Assembly: GCF_014647875.1 (NCBI RefSeq)
Contig: NZ_BMQA01000010.1
Coordinates: 186,001 to 250,000 of the forward strand
Direction of reading: 5' to 3'
DNA length: 64,000 bases
From: Streptomyces brasiliensis
Lineage (GTDB): Bacteria; Actinomycetota; Actinomycetes; Streptomycetales; Streptomycetaceae
The translations under genes were made by a program, and so were the position numbers. Below, piece by piece: positions 41,556-50,286 of this stretch; position 1 is the first letter of the stretch; each line of letters starts with the position of its first letter. The notes under the pieces are model-generated. The model ran no database searches, was not told the DNA's origin, and saw only the letters and a list, made by a program, of their open reading frames with translations.

Positions 41556-44126
41556 TCAGAGCCGAGGGTCGACCGGCTCCGACTCAAGGGCCAGCACCCC
41601 GAACACGGCCTCGTGCACCCGCCACAGCGGCTCACCGTCCGCGAGCCGGTCCAGGGCCTCGAGACCCAGGGCGTACTCGCGGATCGCCAGCGACCGCTTG
41701 TGGCCCAGGAATCGCTTGCGCAGCCGCTCGAGGTTGTCCGGACGGGTGTACTCGGGACCGTAGATGATCCGCAGGTACTCCCGGCCACGGCACTTCACGC
41801 CCGGCTGGACCAGCCGCCCCTGCCCGTCACGCACGAGCGCGCCGACCGGCTTGACGACCATGCCCTCGCCGCCCCGGCCGGTCATCTCCAGCCACCAGTC
41901 GATGCCCGCGCGCACCGACTCGGGGTCACCGGTGTCGACGTACAGCCGCCGTGTGGTCTGCAGCAGTCCGGTGCCGTCGTGCTCCACGACCCGGTCGATC
42001 AGGGCGAGTTGCCGGTCGTGGGGTACGGCCGCGAGGCTGCGCCCCTGCACGGCGAGAATCTGGAACGGCGCCAGGCGCACGCCGTCCAGGCCGTCGGTGG
42101 GCCAGCAGTAGCGTCCGTACGCCCGGGTGAACGCCCCGGCGTCGGCAGCCCGTTCGCGCTGTCGACCCAGGAGAGCGGAGACGTCCACGCCACGCGCCTC
42201 CGCACCTTGCAGTGCGCCGAGCACGCCCGGGAACACCGCGCCGGCGGCGGCACCGACGGCCGCGTACTGGCTGCGCAGCAGCCCGGAGGCCTTCAGCGAC
42301 CAGGGCATCAGCTCGGCGTCCAACAGCATCCAGTCGGTGGCGAGTTCGTCCCACAGTCCGGCGGCGTCGGCGGCCGCGCGCACTCGCCCGAGGATCTCCT
42401 CGGTGACCGTCTCGTCGTCGAAGAAGGGCCGCCCGGTACGGGTGTACAGCGCCCCGGTGGGGCCGCCGTCCACTCCGAACCGCTTGCCCGCCACCTCCGC
42501 GTCCCGGCACACCAGTGCCACCGCCCGCGAGCCCATGTGCTTCTCCTCGCACACGACCCGCTCGACACCGGCCTCCCGGTACTGCGCGAAGGCCTCCACC
42601 GGGTGTTCGAGGAAGTGTCCATCAGCGGCTCCGCCGCGGTTCTCCTCGTGGCTGGTGGCCGTCGGTGCCATGGTCGGCGGGAGGTACGGCAGCAGGCGCG
42701 GGTCCACCGCGAAGCGGCTCATGACCTCCAGGGCCGCCGCCGCGTTCTCCTCACGGACCGCGACCCGGCCGGAGTGCCGGGTCTCCACGACCCGGCGGCC
42801 GTGGACGTCGTCCAGGTCGAGCGGCCGTCCGTCGTGCCCGCCGGGTGCCTCGGTGCGCAGCGGCCTGGCCGGTTCGTACCAGACCCGCTCGGCCGCTACG
42901 TCGACCAGCTCACGCTCCGGCCAGCGCAGCGCGGTCAGCTTGCCGCCGAAGACGGCGCCGGTGTCCAGGCAGATGGTGTTGTTCAGCCAGGTCGCCTCCG
43001 GGACGGGCGTGTGGCCGTAGACGACCGCCGCCCTGCCCCGGTAGTCCTCGGCCCACGGGTAGCGCACCGGCAGCCCGAACTCGTCCGTCTCGCCGGTGGT
43101 ATCGCCGTACAGCGCGTGCGAGCGCACCCGGCCGGAGGTGCGGCCGTGATACTTCTCGGGCAGGCCGGCATGGCAGACGACGAGCTTTCCGCCGTCGAGG
43201 ACGTAGTGGCTGACGAGGCCGTCGATGAACTCCCGCACCCGCTGTTTGAACTCGTCGCTCTCCCCCTCCATCTGCTCGATGGTCTCGGCGAGTCCATGGG
43301 TGTGCTGGACCTTGCGGCCCTTGAGGAAACGGCCGTACTTGTTCTCGTGGTTGCCGGGCACGCACAGCGCGCTGCCCGCCTCGACCATGCCCATCACCCG
43401 GCGCAGAACGCCCGGGCTGTCGGGGCCGCGGTCGACCAGGTCGCCGACGAACACCGCCGTGCGGCCCTCCGGGTGGACGCCGTCGGTGTAGCCCAGCTTC
43501 ACGAGCAGCGACTCGAGTTCGCTCGCGCAGCCGTGGATGTCGCCGATGATGTCGAAGGGGCCGGTGAGGTGGGTGAGGTCGTTGAAGCGCTTCTCGGTGA
43601 CGACGGTGGCGTTCGCCACCTCTTCGACACCCCTGAGGACGTGCACCTTGCGGAAGCCCTCGCGTTCCAAGTGCCTTACAGAACGGCGGAGTTCACGGAT
43701 GTGCCGCTGGATGACCCGGCGCGGCATGTCGGCGCGGTCGGTGCGGGCCGCGTTGCGCTCGGCGCACACCTCCTCGGGGACGTCGAGCACGATGGCGATG
43801 GGCAGCACGTCGTGCTTCTTCGCCAGCTCGATCAACTGCCGCCTGCTGTCCTGCTGCACGCTGGTGGCGTCGACGACGGTACGGCGGCCTGCGGCCAGGC
43901 GCTTGCCCGCGATGTAGTGCAGCACGTCGAAGGCGTCGCGGGTGGCGCCCTGGTCGTTCTGGTCGTCGGAGACCAGGCCCCGGCAGAAGTCCGAGGAGAT
44001 GACCTCGGTGGGCTTGAAGTGCCGTCGGGCGAAGGTGGACTTGCCGGAGCCGGAGGCGCCGACGAGGACGACCAGAGAGAGGTCGGTGACAGGCAGTACG
44101 CGTCCCTTGCGCTGTGTCTCGCTCAT
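41556..44126 (-). CDS. Polynucleotide kinase-phosphatase-ligase (bacterial Pnkp)
   Basis: An 856-residue RNA end-healing and repair enzyme. The kinase (about 1-175) has P-loop 'VGASGSGKST'. The metallophosphoesterase (about 180-480) has 'GDIHGC', 'GDLVDRGPDS' and 'VPGNHENK'. The C-terminal ligase/adenylyltransferase (about 500-850) has nucleotidyl Lys in 'CEEKHMGSRAVAL'. It heals 2',3'-cyclic phosphate and 5'-OH ends of cleaved RNA, with Hen1 as partner for ligation and methylation. It overlaps the Hen1 gene by 4 nt (ATGA), so both are made together. Full length; appears functional. Confidence 0.95.
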   Translation of the reverse strand: MSETQRKGRVLPVTDLSLVVLVGASGSGKSTFARRHFKPTEVISSDFCRGLVSDDQNDQGATRDAFDVLHYIAGKRLAAGRRTVVDATSVQQDSRRQLIELAKKHDVLPIAIVLDVPEEVCAERNAARTDRADMPRRVIQRHIRELRRSVRHLEREGFRKVHVLRGVEEVANATVVTEKRFNDLTHLTGPFDIIGDIHGCASELESLLVKLGYTDGVHPEGRTAVFVGDLVDRGPDSPGVLRRVMGMVEAGSALCVPGNHENKYGRFLKGRKVQHTHGLAETIEQMEGESDEFKQRVREFIDGLVSHYVLDGGKLVVCHAGLPEKYHGRTSGRVRSHALYGDTTGETDEFGLPVRYPWAEDYRGRAAVVYGHTPVPEATWLNNTICLDTGAVFGGKLTALRWPERELVDVAAERVWYEPARPLRTEAPGGHDGRPLDLDDVHGRRVVETRHSGRVAVREENAAAALEVMSRFAVDPRLLPYLPPTMAPTATSHEENRGGAADGHFLEHPVEAFAQYREAGVERVVCEEKHMGSRAVALVCRDAEVAGKRFGVDGGPTGALYTRTGRPFFDDETVTEEILGRVRAAADAAGLWDELATDWMLLDAELMPWSLKASGLLRSQYAAVGAAAGAVFPGVLGALQGAEARGVDVSALLGRQRERAADAGAFTRAYGRYCWPTDGLDGVRLAPFQILAVQGRSLAAVPHDRQLALIDRVVEHDGTGLLQTTRRLYVDTGDPESVRAGIDWWLEMTGRGGEGMVVKPVGALVRDGQGRLVQPGVKCRGREYLRIIYGPEYTRPDNLERLRKRFLGHKRSLAIREYALGLEALDRLADGEPLWRVHEAVFGVLALESEPVDPRL

Positions 44127-45658
44127 GCGGCCGTCGCCTCCTTCTCGGTCGTGGTGCCGGTCGTCCCGCCCTCGGTGCTGGACGTCTCGGTCGTGGTGCC
44201 GGTCGGTTCGGTCGCCGTGCTGCTCATCGTGAAGACGGCCATCTGGGTGGGCGGGCCGACCTCGGGGTCGTCCGGTCCGATCGGGCGGAAGCCGACGTCG
44301 TAGCCGTACCGTTCGGCCACGGACCGCGCCCAGGCGCGGAACTCCTCGCGCGTCCACTCGAAGCGGTGGTCGCCGTGCCGGACGTGTCCGGCCGGGAGGC
44401 TCTCCCAGCGGACGTTGTACTCGACGTTGGGCGTGGTCACGAGGACCGTCCGGGGCCGGGCAGCGCCGAACACCGCGTACTCCAGGGCGGGCAGCCGGGG
44501 CGGGTCGACGTGCTCGACGACCTCGCTGAGCACGGCGGCTTCGTACCCCTTGAGCCGCTTGTCGGTGTAGGCGAGCGAGCCCTGGACGAGCTTGACCCGC
44601 GAGGCCTGCCGCTCGCCCATGCGGTCCAGCTTGAGGCGCCGGGAGGCGATGGTGAGCGCCCGCACGGACACGTCGACGCCAACGATCTCGGTGTAGCGCG
44701 GGTCCTTGAGCAGTGCCTGGACCAACTGCCCCTGTCCGCAGCCGAGATCGAGCACACGAGCCGCTCCGGACGAGTGCAGCTCGTCGAGGATCGCGTCCCG
44801 CCGCTGCACGGCGAGCGGGGTCGGCCGCTCCTCGGTCCCGGTCTCGTCCGCGACGGCGTTGTCGATCTCCTCGACCGCGCTGTCGTCGGCCTCGGCGAGC
44901 CGCACCAGCTCCAGCCGCTCCATGGCCTGCCGGGTGAGCGACCAGCGGCGGGACAGATACCGGCTGGTGATGAGCTTCTGCTCCGGATGTCCGACCAGCC
45001 AGCCCTCACCGGCCCGCAGCAGCTTGTCGACCTCGTCGGACGACACCCAGTAGTGCTTGGCGTCGTCGAGGACGGGCAGCAGCACGTACAGATGGCGCAG
45101 GGCCTCGGCGAGGGTCAGCCGCTCCGACTCCAGGATCAGCCGTACGTAGCGCGAGTCGCCCCACTCCGGGAACTCGGGATCCAGCGGCACGGGGTCGGCG
45201 GTCACCGCCCAGCCGAGCGGCTCGAAGAGACGCCGTACGAGGTCCGGGCCTCCACGGGCGGGCAGCACGGGTACCTCGACGGCCAGCGGCAGCGGCTCGG
45301 CGGCGCGCTCGGGCCGGGCGGTGCACACACCGCGCATGGCGCTGGAGAAGACGCTGCTCAGCGCGACGGCGAGCAGTGAGGATGCCGCGTACGGCCGGTC
45401 GTTGACGTACTGGGCCAGTGCCGCGTCCGGGGCCCCGCCACGGCCTTTGCCCTTCCCACGCCGGACCAGCGCCACCGCGTCCACCTCGAGGAGCAGCGCC
45501 GCCGTGCAGCGCTGGGTATCCGCCTCGGGGTACAGCACATGGGCCGTGCCGTACGAGGTGGAGAACGCCTGCGATTTCTCGGGATGCTTGTGCAGCAGGA
45601 AGCCGAGATCGGTGGCGGGGCGTTCGGGGGTGCCGGTGGTGGTGATGGTCAGGAACAT
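44123..45658 (-). CDS. hen1: Hen1 3'-terminal RNA ribose 2'-O-methyltransferase
   Basis: A 511-residue bacterial Hen1. The N-terminal half (about 1-240) is the bacterial-specific domain that activates Pnkp ligation. The C-terminal methyltransferase has 'RVLDLGCGQGQLVQAL' (SAM site), 'SEVVEHVDP' and 'GHVRHGDHRFEW' with the Glu/His metal ligands. It methylates the 2'-OH at the repair junction so that the same ribotoxin cannot cut again. The last about 35 residues are a Thr/Ser/Glu/Gly tail of low complexity. Start ATG 45658. Confidence 0.95.
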   Translation of the reverse strand: MFLTITTTGTPERPATDLGFLLHKHPEKSQAFSTSYGTAHVLYPEADTQRCTAALLLEVDAVALVRRGKGKGRGGAPDAALAQYVNDRPYAASSLLAVALSSVFSSAMRGVCTARPERAAEPLPLAVEVPVLPARGGPDLVRRLFEPLGWAVTADPVPLDPEFPEWGDSRYVRLILESERLTLAEALRHLYVLLPVLDDAKHYWVSSDEVDKLLRAGEGWLVGHPEQKLITSRYLSRRWSLTRQAMERLELVRLAEADDSAVEEIDNAVADETGTEERPTPLAVQRRDAILDELHSSGAARVLDLGCGQGQLVQALLKDPRYTEIVGVDVSVRALTIASRRLKLDRMGERQASRVKLVQGSLAYTDKRLKGYEAAVLSEVVEHVDPPRLPALEYAVFGAARPRTVLVTTPNVEYNVRWESLPAGHVRHGDHRFEWTREEFRAWARSVAERYGYDVGFRPIGPDDPEVGPPTQMAVFTMSSTATEPTGTTTETSSTEGGTTGTTTEKEATAA

Positions 45659-45709
45659 GGGCAGTCAACCTCGAAATGCCGTCTGTACTGCGGGTTTTCA
45701 CCGTGCCCA

Positions 45710-45726
45710 GTGCACGACGAGTGCAC
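45710..45726. promoter_or_regulatory. Paired GTGCAC sites upstream of the RNA-repair operon
   Basis: GTGCAC (45710-45715) and GTGCAC (45721-45726) are each palindromic and lie 11 bp apart start to start, one helical turn, about 50 nt upstream of hen1. A compact operator is plausible; no regulator gene is adjacent. Confidence 0.35.
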
Positions 45727-45897
45727 AGTCGCAGAATGCCGATGAGGCACGGGAAGGGAAGATCGCGCCTTTGTGATCACAGCTCCTGGCCCCTTCCCAA
45801 CGCGGTAGCGGCGCTGCGCTACGGTCAGTCGGCCACGGGAGCGGCGCTCGTTCGGCGCGCCCGCTCAACGTACAGCGAATGCAAGAAACACACTCGA

Positions 45898-46456
45898 GAT
45901 TTTTCGCCCGCTCGGCACGACCTGATCCGCATGCTCTCCCACGACGGCAAGCCGACTGGGCTGGGCGACGCGTTCGCCCACTACGGGCGGATCTTCAAGA
46001 CCCTGCACCTGCTCCAGCTCCTCTCGGACGAGGGATGCCGGCGGCTGATCGGCGCCCGGCTCAACGTCACCGGGGCCAGCCGCCGCCTCGCCCGGAAGAT
46101 CTTCTTCGGGCAGCGCGGCGAACTGCGCCGGCACCACCGCGAGGGCATGGAAGACCACCTCGGCACACTCGGCCTGGCCCTCGACGCCGTAGTGCTGTTC
46201 AACAGCCTCTGCAGCGACGCCGCCGTCGAGCAGCTCGCCGCAGACGGCTTCCCCGTCATCGACGAGCCGCTCGCCCGTCGACCCGCTCCAGTACGGCCAT
46301 ATCGACTTCCTCGGCCGCTACGCCTTCACGCGACCGCCGGCGTCGGGCCTGCGCCGGCCGTGCGACCCGCACAGCAACGACGACACGGACGACGGCGAGG
46401 ACCGATCACCGCAGGCCCGTACAGTCGAAGGCGGTCCGGCCGGTCACCACTCGTAG
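45898..46456 (+). pseudogene. Tn3-family transposase, C-terminal remnant with a frameshift
   Basis: The frame reads 'LIRMLSHDGKPTGLGDAFAHYGRIFKTLHLL', then 'RRLARKIFFGQRGELRRHHREGMEDHLGTLGLALDAVVLFNSL' (given in pieces), the hallmark C-terminal block of Tn3 transposases ('LGRIAKTLHLL', 'KRGELRQRYREGQEDQLGALGL'). At about 46278 the frame shifts by one base and continues 'LQYGHIDFLGRYAFTRPP', the normal ending, to a stop at 46456. The first about 800 residues of the gene are absent. No terminal inverted repeats or resolvase seen. Confidence 0.85.
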
Positions 46457-46707
46457 ATCGTGACCGGCCGACGCCGGGCAGGCGGGTCATCGAGGAGACG
46501 CGTTGTCGAGGTCGGCGAGCAGAGCGGGCGTGGCGGGCCTGCTCCGGCGTCGTGGCGCAGCGAACGGGGGGGGCGGGCAATCGTGACCTGCCCGCACGGT
46601 TCGACGGCACAGCCCCCGGACGGTGAAGCGGCGTGCCGGCCTCACAACCCGGTGCGCTGCCTTGTCGAACTGGTGAGGGCAGATACCACCAAGGGAGCCG
46701 GCGCACC
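46457..46707. promoter_or_regulatory. Region with ECF41-type promoter of the sigma factor gene
   Basis: Most of this stretch is unassignable. At 46642-46646 TCACA and at 46662-46667 TTGTCG form a -35/-10-like pair, 41 nt before the sigma factor ATG. The same two elements with the same 15-nt gap precede the neighbouring carboxymuconolactone-decarboxylase-like gene (47678-47703). Self-controlled ECF41 promoters would look like this. Confidence 0.6.
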
Positions 46708-47661
46708 ATGAGCACCCCATCCGAGCCAGGACATGGCCGACCCGACACGAGCCTGAGTGCGCTCATGAGCGAGCGGCGTCAGCTGATCAATCTCGCCTAC
46801 CGGCTCCTCGGCTCCCTGGCCGAGGCCGAGGATGCGGTACAGGAGACCTACGCCCGCTGGTACGCCCTGACCCCGCAGCAGCAGGACGCCATCGAATCCC
46901 CGGGCGCCTGGCTGACCAGGGTCGCCAGCCGCATCTGCTTCAACCTGCTCGGCTCGGCACGGGCCCGGCGAGAGCGCTACGTGGGCCAATGGGTCCCCGA
47001 GCCGCTGCCCGACCGCACGGAGTGGATCGACAGGTGGCCGGGCGACACCACCATCGACCCGGCCGACCGGGTCACCCTCGACGAGTCGGTCAACATGGCC
47101 TTCCTCGTCGTGCTCGAAGCGATGACCCCGGCCGAACGCGTCGCATTCATCCTGCACGACGTCTTCCGCTACCCCTTCGCCGACATCGCCGAGATCGTCG
47201 GCCGTACGCCGGCGGCATGCCGCCAGCTGGCCGCCTCGGCCCGCCGTCGCCTCCGCGCGTCGCAGCCTTCCGCGACCCCGACGGCACAGCAGGCCGGCAT
47301 CGTCAGGGACTTCAAGAGGGCGTGGGAGGCCAAGGACATCGAGGCCCTCGTCGGCCTGCTCGACCCCGACGCCACGGCGATCGGCGACGGCGGCGGCCTC
47401 GCCACCGCCCACGTCGACCCGATCGAAGGCGGCGCGCAGGTCGCGCGGGCCTACGTCGACATCGTCCGTACGGCACCCGGCCTGACGATTCTGGAGCGCA
47501 CGGTCAACGGCCGGCCCGGCCTGGTCGCTCAGCGGGACGGCGTCACCGTGACGGTGTACGCGTTCGAGGTCGCAGGCGACCGGATCACGCACATCTGGGC
47601 GGTACGCAACCCCGACAAGCTCCGGCCCTGGACGACGGGCCGCCGCGAGCGGGAGAGGTAG
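46708..47661 (+). CDS. sigJ: ECF41-type RNA polymerase sigma factor (SigJ-like)
   Basis: A 317-residue sigma-70 family ECF factor. Sigma region 2 (about 22-95, 'YRLLGSLAEAEDAVQETYARW'-type, in part) and region 4 (about 125-185, 'ERVAFILHDVFRYPFADIA', 'CRQLAASARRRLR') are followed by a SnoaL/NTF2-like C-terminal extension. Hallmarks of the ECF41 group are visible: 'WVPEPLP' in the linker, 'DGGG' and the late 'NPDKL'. In this group the extension acts as a fused regulator in place of an anti-sigma factor, and the usual target is the neighbouring carboxymuconolactone-decarboxylase-like gene, present here. ATG 46708 has AAGGGAG upstream. Confidence 0.93.
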   Translation: MSTPSEPGHGRPDTSLSALMSERRQLINLAYRLLGSLAEAEDAVQETYARWYALTPQQQDAIESPGAWLTRVASRICFNLLGSARARRERYVGQWVPEPLPDRTEWIDRWPGDTTIDPADRVTLDESVNMAFLVVLEAMTPAERVAFILHDVFRYPFADIAEIVGRTPAACRQLAASARRRLRASQPSATPTAQQAGIVRDFKRAWEAKDIEALVGLLDPDATAIGDGGGLATAHVDPIEGGAQVARAYVDIVRTAPGLTILERTVNGRPGLVAQRDGVTVTVYAFEVAGDRITHIWAVRNPDKLRPWTTGRRERER

Positions 47662-47677
47662 ATCGCTTCCGGGTGGC

Positions 47678-47703
47678 TCACACTTCGCGGGGCTGTCTTG
47701 TCG
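47678..47703 (+). promoter_or_regulatory. ECF41-type promoter of the carboxymuconolactone-decarboxylase-like gene
   Basis: TCACA (47678-47682), 15-nt gap, TTGTCG (47698-47703), then 36 nt to the ATG. It matches the arrangement in front of sigJ, including flanking G/C positions ('GGCTCACAC' against 'GCCTCACAA'). Confidence 0.6.
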
Positions 47704-47739
47704 GAGGGGTGTAACAGCCAACACGGCAAGGAGATCAGC

Positions 47740-48213
47740 ATGGACGCTCGTTTCGACCACCGCAGCAACCCGGTCGGGGCCAAGGTCGTAAAGTACATCG
47801 TCTCGGCGAGCAAGGTCGTGTGGGACTCGACGCTGCCGGCCGCGACGCGGCATCTGGTGGAGATCCGCGTGAGCCAGATCAACGGCTGCGCGCACTGCAT
47901 CGACATGCACACCAAGGACGCCGCCCACGCGGGGGAGACCTCGGCGCGCCTCAACCTGGTCGCGGCCTGGCGGGAGGCGACGGTGTTCACCGACGCCGAG
48001 CGCGCCGCCCTGGAACTGGCCGAACAGGGCACCCGCATCGCCGACGCCGCCGGCGGCGTCACGGACGAGGCCTGGGCGAACGCCGCCAAGCACTACGACG
48101 AGGACCAGCTCGCCGCCCTGGTGTCCCTCATCGCCGTCATGAACACCTGGAACCGCTTGAACGTCATCACCCAGCAGCCCGCCGGCGACTACCGGCCCGG
48201 CCAGTGGGGATAG
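47740..48213 (+). CDS. Carboxymuconolactone-decarboxylase/AhpD-like protein
   Basis: A 157-residue AhpD-fold protein with the redox CxxC pair and proton-relay His in 'INGCAHCIDMHTKDA' (about residues 46-60) and 'LVSLIAVMNTWNRLNV' in the last helix. Proteins of this type next to ECF41 sigma factors are the standard regulon partner; they may act as peroxidases or in stress defence. AAGGAGATC precedes the ATG. A strong hairpin at 48225-48279 ends the unit. Confidence 0.92.
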   Translation: MDARFDHRSNPVGAKVVKYIVSASKVVWDSTLPAATRHLVEIRVSQINGCAHCIDMHTKDAAHAGETSARLNLVAAWREATVFTDAERAALELAEQGTRIADAAGGVTDEAWANAAKHYDEDQLAALVSLIAVMNTWNRLNVITQQPAGDYRPGQWG

Positions 48214-48224
48214 CCGCACCGCTT

Positions 48225-48279
48225 CGCGTCAGGCCCGGTGGGACGAGCTCTGGCAGTCCCACGCACCGGGCCTGACGCG
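48225..48279 (+). terminator. Long hairpin after the ECF41 unit
   Basis: A perfect 16-bp inverted repeat pairs 48225-48240 with 48264-48279. An alternative, longer fold pairs the inner GTGGGAC and GTCCCAC with a 4-nt bulge, giving about 20 bp. It starts 12 nt after the stop. Confidence 0.75.
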
Positions 48280-48826
48280 TCAACCAGGCGCTACCGGCGC
48301 TTACCCCCGACCCGTGACAACAGCGACCCCGCCACCAGGACAGGCGCCGGGCGAGTGCGGGCGTCAGCCCAGGCGTCCGCCGAGGCCGCCGTCGGGGGCG
48401 GTCTCGGCGATGCGGAAGAGCGCGCGTCCTTCATGACCGCGCGCCGGGCCGCCATCGTGGCAGCCGTCCAACGCCTGTTTCCCGCCGCTACGTCCTAAGG
48501 GCTTTCCGTAACTGGTCTTCGGGACGCCGCCGGACCGTTCACCGAAGCGAGGTGGCCGGTGTCTTCGAGTCGGTTCGACCGAGCAGGGCGTTGGTGATCG
48601 CGCTGGGGCGGACCTGGCGGGAGCGGTGGGACGCGGCCGGCCTGAACCAGCCCGGACGCACGGTCGCCGGCCTGGCCGACGGCGACCCAAGAGGTGCAGC
48701 CCGGCGCCCGAGCTGCTGGCATCGCCTCTGCAGTCGGCCTCCGGGGAAGATCGCCCGTCCCCTGCCGATCTGCTCGGCGGCGAGCGTGCCTTGCTGCGTG
48801 CCGACGTTGCCCGGGTTCCCGTTCCG
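48280..48826. other. Non-coding or decayed stretch, nothing recognisable
   Basis: Short open frames occur on both strands but none has a ribosome-binding site or a product I recognise. A run on the + strand around 48552-48690 ('SRALVIALGRTWRERW') looks vaguely protein-like and may be an old remnant, but I cannot assign it. Confidence 0.5.
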
Positions 48827-49216
48827 TCAGCGGATCAGGCCCGTGGCTCCGTTCGATGAGGGTGCCGGGTCGATCCGTATCGTCGCGGCGTATGCCGCGG
48901 AGCTCGCGGCGAGGGCTCCGGCGGCCTGTCCGTACTTGTTCCGGTAGGCGGCGTCGATCTCGAAGGCGGGCCCGCTGTCACACGTTTCCAGGAGGACGTC
49001 GCGGGTGACGGCCCCCACCCGGATCTGGCCGTGGCCGTGCTTCTGTGCCGCCTGGTACCAGCGGGAGCGGACCCCCCGGTGGGCGCGGACATACAGCTCG
49101 CCGCCGACCAGGACCATACCGATCTCCACGCCGGGGTGACCGTCGTCCCCGGCGGTCATGACGAGGGACTCGGCCCCGGCGAGAAGGGCGAGATCTTCGG
49201 ATGTCCAGGTCGTCAT
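48827..49216 (-). CDS. DUF2255-like protein
   Basis: A 129-residue protein: 'TTWTSEDLALLAGAESLVM', 'GGELYVRAHRG', 'SRWYQAAQKHGHGQIRVG'. The layout (N-terminal helix, then split-barrel-like strands) matches DUF2255, a family related to flavin/F420-binding split barrels. No function is established. ATG 49216 overlaps the regulator stop by 4 nt, so it is co-expressed with it and divergent from the hydrolase at 50287. Confidence 0.8.
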   Translation of the reverse strand: MTTWTSEDLALLAGAESLVMTAGDDGHPGVEIGMVLVGGELYVRAHRGVRSRWYQAAQKHGHGQIRVGAVTRDVLLETCDSGPAFEIDAAYRNKYGQAAGALAASSAAYAATIRIDPAPSSNGATGLIR

Positions 49217-50091
49217 CGCGTCAGGTCCTCCGTCCGGTCGGTGCTCGGTTGCTGGGTGGTCCAGGAAGTGAGGATGCGCAGGGCGTCGTGGGAGGGGCTG
49301 CCGGGTTCGGCGGTCAGGATCATCAGGCGCTGTCCGGAGCCGTCGGGGCTGGTCCAGGTGTCGCAGTCGAGGGTGAGGTCGCCGACCAGGTGGTGGCGGT
49401 AGTGCTTGGTGCCGTAACTGGCGCTGTTGACGTGGTGTTCGGCCCACCAGATGCGGAAGTCGGGGTCCTGGAGAGACAGTTCGCCGACGAGCTGGGCGAG
49501 GTCGGGATCGTCGGGGTCGGCCGCGGCCTCCATGCGCAGCGCGGCGACGGCTTCCCGGGCGTCGTGGGCCCAGTCCTGGTGCAGCTGCCGGACCACCGGG
49601 TTCGTGAACAGCAGCCGCACGTAGTTGCGCCGGTGGGCCGGGATGGCGGCAAAGTCGGTGTAGAGGGCTACGGCGGCGGGGTTCCAGGCCAGGATGTCCA
49701 GGCGTTTGCCAAGGACGAGCGCGGGGGTTTCGGCCAGCTGGTCGAGCAGACGTCGCATGGCGGGGCGCAACCGTTGGGCGGGTCGGCGGCGGCGTGGGTG
49801 GGCGTCGGTCCGGCCGGCGAGTTCGTAGAGGTATCTCTGCTGGTCGTCGTCGAGGCGCAGGGCGCGGGCCAGGGTGGTGAGCACGGGTACGGATGCCCGG
49901 ACGCGACCCTGTTCCAGTCGTGTGTAGTAGTCCACGCTGATGGCGGCGAGCTGGGCGACCTCCTCGCGGCGCAGTCCGGCGACCTTGCGGGCGGAGTCCG
50001 GCTCGGGAAGGCCGCACTCCCGCGGTGTCAGCTGGGCCCGGCGGGCCTTGAGGAAGGCGCCCAGCGCCCGGGAGTCGGAGTCTGAAGTCAT
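49213..50091 (-). CDS. XRE-family regulator with MmyB-like ligand domain
   Basis: A 292-residue regulator. The helix-turn-helix (about 10-80) contains 'GLRREEVAQLAAISVDYYTRLEQGR', typical of this Streptomyces family (given in part). The MmyB-like C-terminal domain (about 100-275) has 'ILAWNPAAVALYTDF' and 'FRIWWAEHHV', a PAS-like pocket that may bind fatty acids or other small ligands. ATG 50091 was chosen because of a GAGAG element upstream; an ATG at 50106 lacks one. It probably controls the divergent hydrolase gene and its own DUF2255 partner. Confidence 0.88.
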   Translation of the reverse strand: MTSDSDSRALGAFLKARRAQLTPRECGLPEPDSARKVAGLRREEVAQLAAISVDYYTRLEQGRVRASVPVLTTLARALRLDDDQQRYLYELAGRTDAHPRRRRPAQRLRPAMRRLLDQLAETPALVLGKRLDILAWNPAAVALYTDFAAIPAHRRNYVRLLFTNPVVRQLHQDWAHDAREAVAALRMEAAADPDDPDLAQLVGELSLQDPDFRIWWAEHHVNSASYGTKHYRHHLVGDLTLDCDTWTSPDGSGQRLMILTAEPGSPSHDALRILTSWTTQQPSTDRTEDLTR

Positions 50092-50286
50092 GCTCTCAAG
50101 TGTCATTGCGCCGCGACGACCACGGCACATGTTTGAGGGGGCACGTTCTTTCCCAGGCAGAAACCTGACTCTCCCGCTCGTGTGGAGACTGACCGAACGT
50201 GGACGTGTGCCCAGGAGGGTGCGGGCCCCAGGGTCCGCCCACGGGTGCTTCACGACACGTCATCGACATCTCACGGAGAGTCCCTC

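Noticed and set aside
41094-44303. Plus-strand open frame of more than 1000 codons opposite the Pnkp gene
   Set aside because: Shadow of the Pnkp frame; repetitive Gly/Val/Arg/His-rich product without motifs, no ribosome-binding site.
46642-48219. Minus-strand open frame spanning both the sigma factor and its partner gene
   Set aside because: It covers two well-supported genes and their promoters in antisense; no recognisable product.
48552-48947. Possible small gene on the + strand
   Set aside because: No ribosome-binding site, overlaps the DUF2255-like gene end, and no family I recognise.
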